DNA of 64,000 nt from positions 95,900,624-95,964,623 of the forward strand of contig CM049308.1 of NCBI GenBank assembly GCA_026874595.1. Direction: 5' to 3'. Numbering within the stretch: position 1 is the first letter of the stretch; each line of letters opens with the position of its first letter. Below the pieces are notes generated by a model, which was given only the letters and a program-made list of their open reading frames with translations, searched no databases and was not told where the DNA came from. Of the stretch, positions 59,565 to 64,000 are shown in pieces. The DNA comes from Sipunculus nudus (lineage: Eukaryota > Annelida > Sipuncula > Golfingiida > Sipunculidae). A program made the translations under genes and the position numbers.

Positions 59565-60176
59565 TCATAAGACCTGGAATTTTGGCCATGAGCCCTGGTC
59601 CTTATATTCCAAACAGTCGGCCCCCGTGTGGGCAGCCCGACTTAGTCCTTGTGCGCTGCCTAAGGGGCCGTAGGAACCCTGTCCTCCGTATGACGCCATG
59701 CTTGGTGACGTCATAGATGTCATTTGGTTGGTTGTCATAACTGGCAGTTGCATGTGCGGGCTCATATAATCCATGCTCCCGTAATAACTGGACGGGCCGT
59801 AATTCTGCGCATGCGGAGAATAGGCAGTCTGCGCCTGCGCATTGCTCATTGGGTAAGCAGCCGCTGGGGAGCGCTGCATGCACGTGCTGTTCGTCATAAT
59901 ATCGTTCATGGGGGGAATGGACGCCGGACTCCAGATAGCCGTGCTGCTGCCGTTAGGGGGCGTGCACAGTGCTGGAGGTTTGTATGTCTCTGACGCTGTG
60001 GTTTCTTCTGCGGGCTCGTTTTTGATTTTCTTGCTGTCTGACTGTGATGACGCTGACGGTGGCGTCGTCTGTTGGCTGGACTGAGAACTCTGACTGGTGC
60101 CGCTGGGTTTTGACTTGGCCTGGTCTTGGGCTTTTTGCTGCTGTCGACACTTTGCTCGTCTATTCTTGAACCAAAC
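59565..60176 (-). CDS. Otx: Otx/orthodenticle homeobox protein, 3' terminal exon
   Basis: This exon encodes the last 203 residues of an Otx transcription factor, a nuclear K50-class homeodomain protein used in anterior and head patterning in animals (family knowledge). It opens VWFKNRRAKCRQQQ, the end of homeodomain helix 3 with Lys at homeodomain position 50. The splice acceptor (tgttacag before GTT at 60176) falls in phase 0 between Gln and Val, the intron position I recall for vertebrate Otx. A Ser/Gln-rich linker follows (residues 24-48). An IKNE motif around residue 52 fits a sumoylation consensus. The WSP motif (IWSPASIPP, 81-89) comes next, then a Tyr/Met/Pro/Ser-rich tail. The conserved end is YKDQGSWPKFQVL; the Pro after SW departs from the WKFQVL I know. 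Stop at 59565-59567. The frame is intact. The first part of the homeodomain lies on exons outside the window. Confidence 0.95.
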   Translation of the reverse strand, partial: VWFKNRRAKCRQQQKAQDQAKSKPSGTSQSSQSSQQTTPPSASSQSDSKKIKNEPAEETTASETYKPPALCTPPNGSSTAIWSPASIPPMNDIMTNSTCMQRSPAAAYPMSNAQAQTAYSPHAQNYGPSSYYGSMDYMSPHMQLPVMTTNQMTSMTSPSMASYGGQGSYGPLGSAQGLSRAAHTGADCLEYKDQGSWPKFQVL

Positions 60177-61722
60177 CTGTAACAATGAAGCGTACAGTTA
60201 AGAATCGTGTGATGATGATGATGATCATACACCATCATTGTAATTATACAATACACCAAACGTGTAAGGTTAACTTGCTGCATGCTAGGCCTATGTGAAT
60301 GTATGGAACAAGAGGTCATGCGATGCGTAACAAATACTGTGGTTTCAAATCAACAAACTGACATTTTTTTCTGACGTAACATTTCCCTGGGAGAACTCTT
60401 TACCATGGTTTTGCCCCGTGTTGTACACGGTCACGGGGAGGATGTACAGGCTTCCGTACATCCTCCATAATCGCTGCCTGATTTAATTTTAACCCGGTTT
60501 CCCTGCTCACAGTTATCCAATTATCTGCTTGTCAAATTACCGTTGGCCACATGGCCCGAAGAGAGAGAAGTTACCTGAGCCAAAACCCCGCGGGTCGGAC
60601 CAGCTATGTATTACGTCAATCAATAAACATGTTGCGGTTATACTCTGCGTCTACAGAGCTTCAGATTATGAAACCAAAATGACGAAAAGGGTAAAAATCT
60701 AAGCTCCGCCTGGCGGCAAGAAAACCTGCATGTCCCAGCATTGCCGTGACGACACTGCTCACGGGAAGGGAAGGGAAATTCAGATCAAACCACAAAGAAA
60801 AATAAACAAAACGTTCAGAATCGGTCTGCTCAGGATAAAATGTTCTATACTGGAGGGTGCCGGCATCGCCCGGAAAACCCCGTCAACATGCTGGAGGATT
60901 TTACCACCAAAAATAATAAAAAAAAAATAAAAAAGTAATAATACTTCACAACGAGACATCAGGCTTGACATGTTATATTTAAGACCTTAATACACGGATC
61001 AAGATCAAATAATATAGGTGCCCGGTAACAGATGTATGTATTCTTATATAATTATACTGTAAAAATAATTTGCATTCAAGTGAAAATTTTACGTATTTAC
61101 ATATACACTCATAATTACATACACACACTCATACACACACACATATATATATATATATATATTTATATTAATTTATAGAGTTTTGTAAATATAAAAAAAT
61201 ATATGAACAGTCTTGGTGAGGATGAGGGGATTTGTTCTTTAATATTTATAATTTTATATCCAGATCATATTTATTGATATCCGAGACAACTGCGGAATTT
61301 TACTACAAATATATCCATTTAATGATTTAATGAAATTGTTATTTCGTTGATGTATGTGGTTGCTGTATTTAGACATTATCATAATAATTATTAGACAGAA
61401 ATAAATCAATATTTCAACAGATGCCAATCAGATTGTCGGTATATATATAGTATACACGTGACGGCATGCAGCCACGGTCGAGATACCTGACATCTACCGC
61501 TATGTGAACATTACGCAAGTCTTTTATGCATCCCGGCGGAGCGATGACGTCATCACGGATCACGTAAATCAGATAAACCAAGCTACCATGGCAACTAAGC
61601 TGATTTCTAAACCAAGGTCTCACCCCCTCCCGCGTTCCTCAGGAGACCAACACTCGCATCCTAACAGGGCTAGTTTGTCGTTATACAAAATAAATCGCGA
61701 GAAATCAACACTGCTCAATTAT

Positions 61723-61727
<5 letters not shown>

Positions 61728-61779
<52 letters not shown>
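61728..61779. repeat. (AT)n microsatellite
   Basis: About 50 bp of uninterrupted AT dinucleotide inside the Otx intron. Confidence 0.97.
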
Positions 61780-61780
<1 letters not shown>

Positions 61781-61862
61781 TTTTGTAAATAATGAATATA
61801 TCTACATAAATATTTGCACTTCGTGATATGCGTGTATATATTAATTTAAATATACCATGCCG

Positions 61863-61865
61863 TAA

Positions 61866-61908
<43 letters not shown>

Positions 61909-61958
61909 TTAATAATAATAAATTAAAATAATAATAATAATAACAATAATAATAATGA
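61863..61958. repeat. (AAT)n microsatellite
   Basis: AAT trinucleotide runs with small interruptions over about 95 bp in the Otx intron. The Tyr-rich ORF on the minus strand through it is a by-product. Confidence 0.95.
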
Positions 61959-64000
61959 AAACCATTTGTACAACCCATGTAAAAAAAATAGTTTATATTA
62001 TTATAAATAACCGATAAAATGATACAAGCATGCGGGTGTTCTTTGTCGGTACACAATGGATGACGGAGGAAATGTTTATTTAAATTACCTGGTAGATTTT
62101 GTCCAGTAAACGTAATGTTTGGTGACGCATGGCGTAAAATATACCAGCTATGTAAAATATGTGTTGTGTCAGTCATGCAGGAAGTGCTTGGTCGGTAAAA
62201 TCCGGACGACCCCGGCATCCATTCGCATTCCACAAGCCGCGTGCTTCAATCCGGATTCACAACATTACTGTCACCAATTTACGGTAAGCCCCAACAATAA
62301 TAATCAGATTAAATATTACTCTCCAAAATGGAACAATAAACTGAATTTCGTTGACAGATACTTCATTTAGGGACTTGAATCTAACCCCCTTGAATCGTAA
62401 TCACTCTCAGCATTTATACCAGTTATCAGCATTAGTACATGTACATATAATTATGACGTATTTAGCGTTCGGGGCCGGGTGGGTCCACGACTTCAGTGTT
62501 TCTTAGCAATCATTCAAACGGAACCACCCCGGGGGGAATTTTGGAGAGCCCACTTGTACATTCTTTCTAGATTTGTTTCGATGAGCTCCTCCCGAACCTT
62601 GTATTGTTATGACGGATATTCTTTCTATACACCATTGAAACAAAAGGCTGGAGCGATGCACGGGGTTCCTGTTTGGCATGTTTGAACGCGCGCATGAAAT
62701 TCCACGCATAATTCTACCTGATCAATTTCGTCGACCGCATACCAGAGGTGATCCATATTTTAAAGAACATCCGAAAATCACTACGCATACATGGATATTT
62801 TTAATATATCAACATTAATATGACATAAATTGCTCGCATGCATATAAAAATGTGACATAAATTGCTCGCATGCATAAAATAATATAGATATAACCACTTG
62901 ACTAATTATTATAATTGATTTCTAAAAAACCACATATAACAATCTGAAAATCATTTTAAACTGTAAAGTTGTTAACATTTTAAAAGTAACAGCCTTAAAA
63001 TTACAAAACAAAAATATGGAACAAGAGATAAGCCATTTTTATATAAGGAACGTTAAGAAGAACAAAAGGGAATGTTGGGAATATTTAAAAAAATAAACAG
63101 GTATATCTGTCAGATATTAGCTGCACAAAATAACGTCAGTTCTCTTTTAAGTTCGCTGTGACAGCTCGGTGAAATTGATCAGGCGCGTGGCATTTCCCCA
63201 GGTTATATTGAAATTAATCAGAATTCGCAGATGCTGTTATCTAACCGCGAGTAATTCATTATCTTGCTTCACTTTTATCAAAGTGCTCCCCCGGGCGATT
63301 TTACGGACATGAAAAGCTGACAGATATATTGAACGGGAAGAATATTGCGGAAAATGAAGTAACAATGGACAAATATTTGTTTACTGAATTGAAGTGTAAG
63401 CCTTTATACTATTTATGACATTTATTTTAAGTGAGAATGAATATTAAATCGCACAATACTACAAAAGGAAACAGGCTGCATGCGTATAAATTTCAGGCAT
63501 GAGGTGGTGTTTAAAAATCGAATCCGTGCATTGGGCAGTGACGCCATGAATCTGGAGAACCAGGCGGCCAGCAGCCGGTCGATCCCTTTCTCTATTTCTA
63601 TTAAGGCGGGCCGCGTCGTTATGGAGCTTGGGTTTCTCACTATAACAGTCAATATCCAACACTCCCAGCTGTTGATGGTGCGAATTTCGATGAATAAAAA
63701 CTAATTGCACGGAAAACATTGAGCAAGCTTTCTTTCCTAGCTCGCACCTGCACATAAAGTGTGCCACAAGATCTAAATCCTTATAATCCAGTACGCACAT
63801 ACACGGGCGGCTGCCTTGTCGCGCGCTGCGCGCATTCCTTCACTATGTTGTTGTCAATTTCAAATTAAAGCTCTATTGCCGGACGGGGGAGGGCGGCGCT
63901 ATCAGATTCCAGGATACACTTTACATAATTTGTAATGTCAACGAACACCTCTGGTACATGAAAAGACCTGTATGTTTTCTAAATGGCCAGCACTAGTGGC

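Larger units (their letters stand above)
60177..64000 (-). other. Otx intron (partial) and possible regulatory DNA
   Basis: It lies upstream of the terminal Otx exon on the minus strand. The acceptor end shows 'cttaactg' as a possible branch site and then 'cttcattgttacag'. I translated candidate minus-strand ORFs (for example 61841-62233 and 63422-63800) and none carries the first part of a homeodomain, so the intron is at least 3.8 kb. It includes (AT)n at 61728-61779 and (AAT)n at 61863-61958. A less AT-rich block at 63120-63310 contains 'ttatcaaag', 'taatcag' and 'ctgacag' words that could be factor sites, but this is weak. Confidence 0.6.

Noticed and set aside
61841-62233. 130-residue Tyr-rich minus ORF
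   Set aside because: The Tyr run is translated from the (AAT)n microsatellite.
63422-63800. Upstream Otx homeobox exon
   Set aside because: The minus-strand frames show none of the expected homeodomain helix 1-2 sequence and no in-phase donor.
1-64000. tRNA or rRNA genes
   Set aside because: I looked for tRNA B-box-like GGTTCGANTCC with a matching A box on both strands and found no convincing pair. A dedicated scan (tRNAscan, Infernal) would be decisive.

Overview
The window looks like non-coding-rich DNA from an animal genome, most likely a bivalve mollusc. This rests on three things: the terminal exon of an Otx/orthodenticle homeobox gene on the minus strand (59565-60176) with protostome-type sequence; AT-rich intergenic DNA full of microsatellites and minisatellites; and interspersed repeats of a kind I associate with bivalve genomes (GCTCAG/GTCACTTG-bounded and GGTGGCGCCACC-bearing repeats). 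The last point is from memory, and I cannot name the species. No operons, RNA genes or CRISPR arrays are visible.

Host genes. At the left, two short canonical exons on the plus strand (5224-5265 and 5907-5948) join in frame and end in a stop followed by an AATAAA signal, so they look like the 3' end of an unidentified gene. At the right, the last Otx exon lies on the minus strand. Its 5' homeobox exon is not in the window, so the upstream intron is at least 3.8 kb. These are the only host exons I can support. About 50 kb between them holds no recognisable gene.

Repeats. Tandem arrays, left to right, are: 51 bp (1731-3805), 41 bp (6161-6375), about 30 bp (10465-11105), 66 bp (12963-14547), 16 bp (14967-15988), 45-47 bp (20289-20480), two inverted 21-bp arrays (20912-21056 and 22309-22485), 45 bp (27985-28735), 15 bp (30643-30905), 38 bp (44832-45260) and a 6-kb array of an 83-bp unit (51358-57319). 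The 83-bp array has a 19-unit (1,577-bp) higher-order duplication.

Transposons. A degraded LTR retrotransposon on the minus strand (45262 to at least 50168) has the domain order gag - protease - integrase - reverse transcriptase - RNase H. Integrase before RT is the Gmr1-like arrangement within Ty3/gypsy, and its gag carries a SCAN-like capsid segment. Others are a tyrosine-recombinase fragment (11365-11831), the C-terminal part of a hAT transposase (about 40690-41510, minus), a foldback element with palindromic subterminal arrays (20864-22533), a 156-bp solo-LTR-like sequence (27749-27904), several short TIR elements and a three-level nest of repeats (41510-44720).

Nothing here is a convincing new gene system. 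The items most worth following are the Gmr1-like element with its SCAN-like gag, the foldback element, the 83-bp array and the long multi-frame ORFs of the 51- and 66-bp minisatellites.
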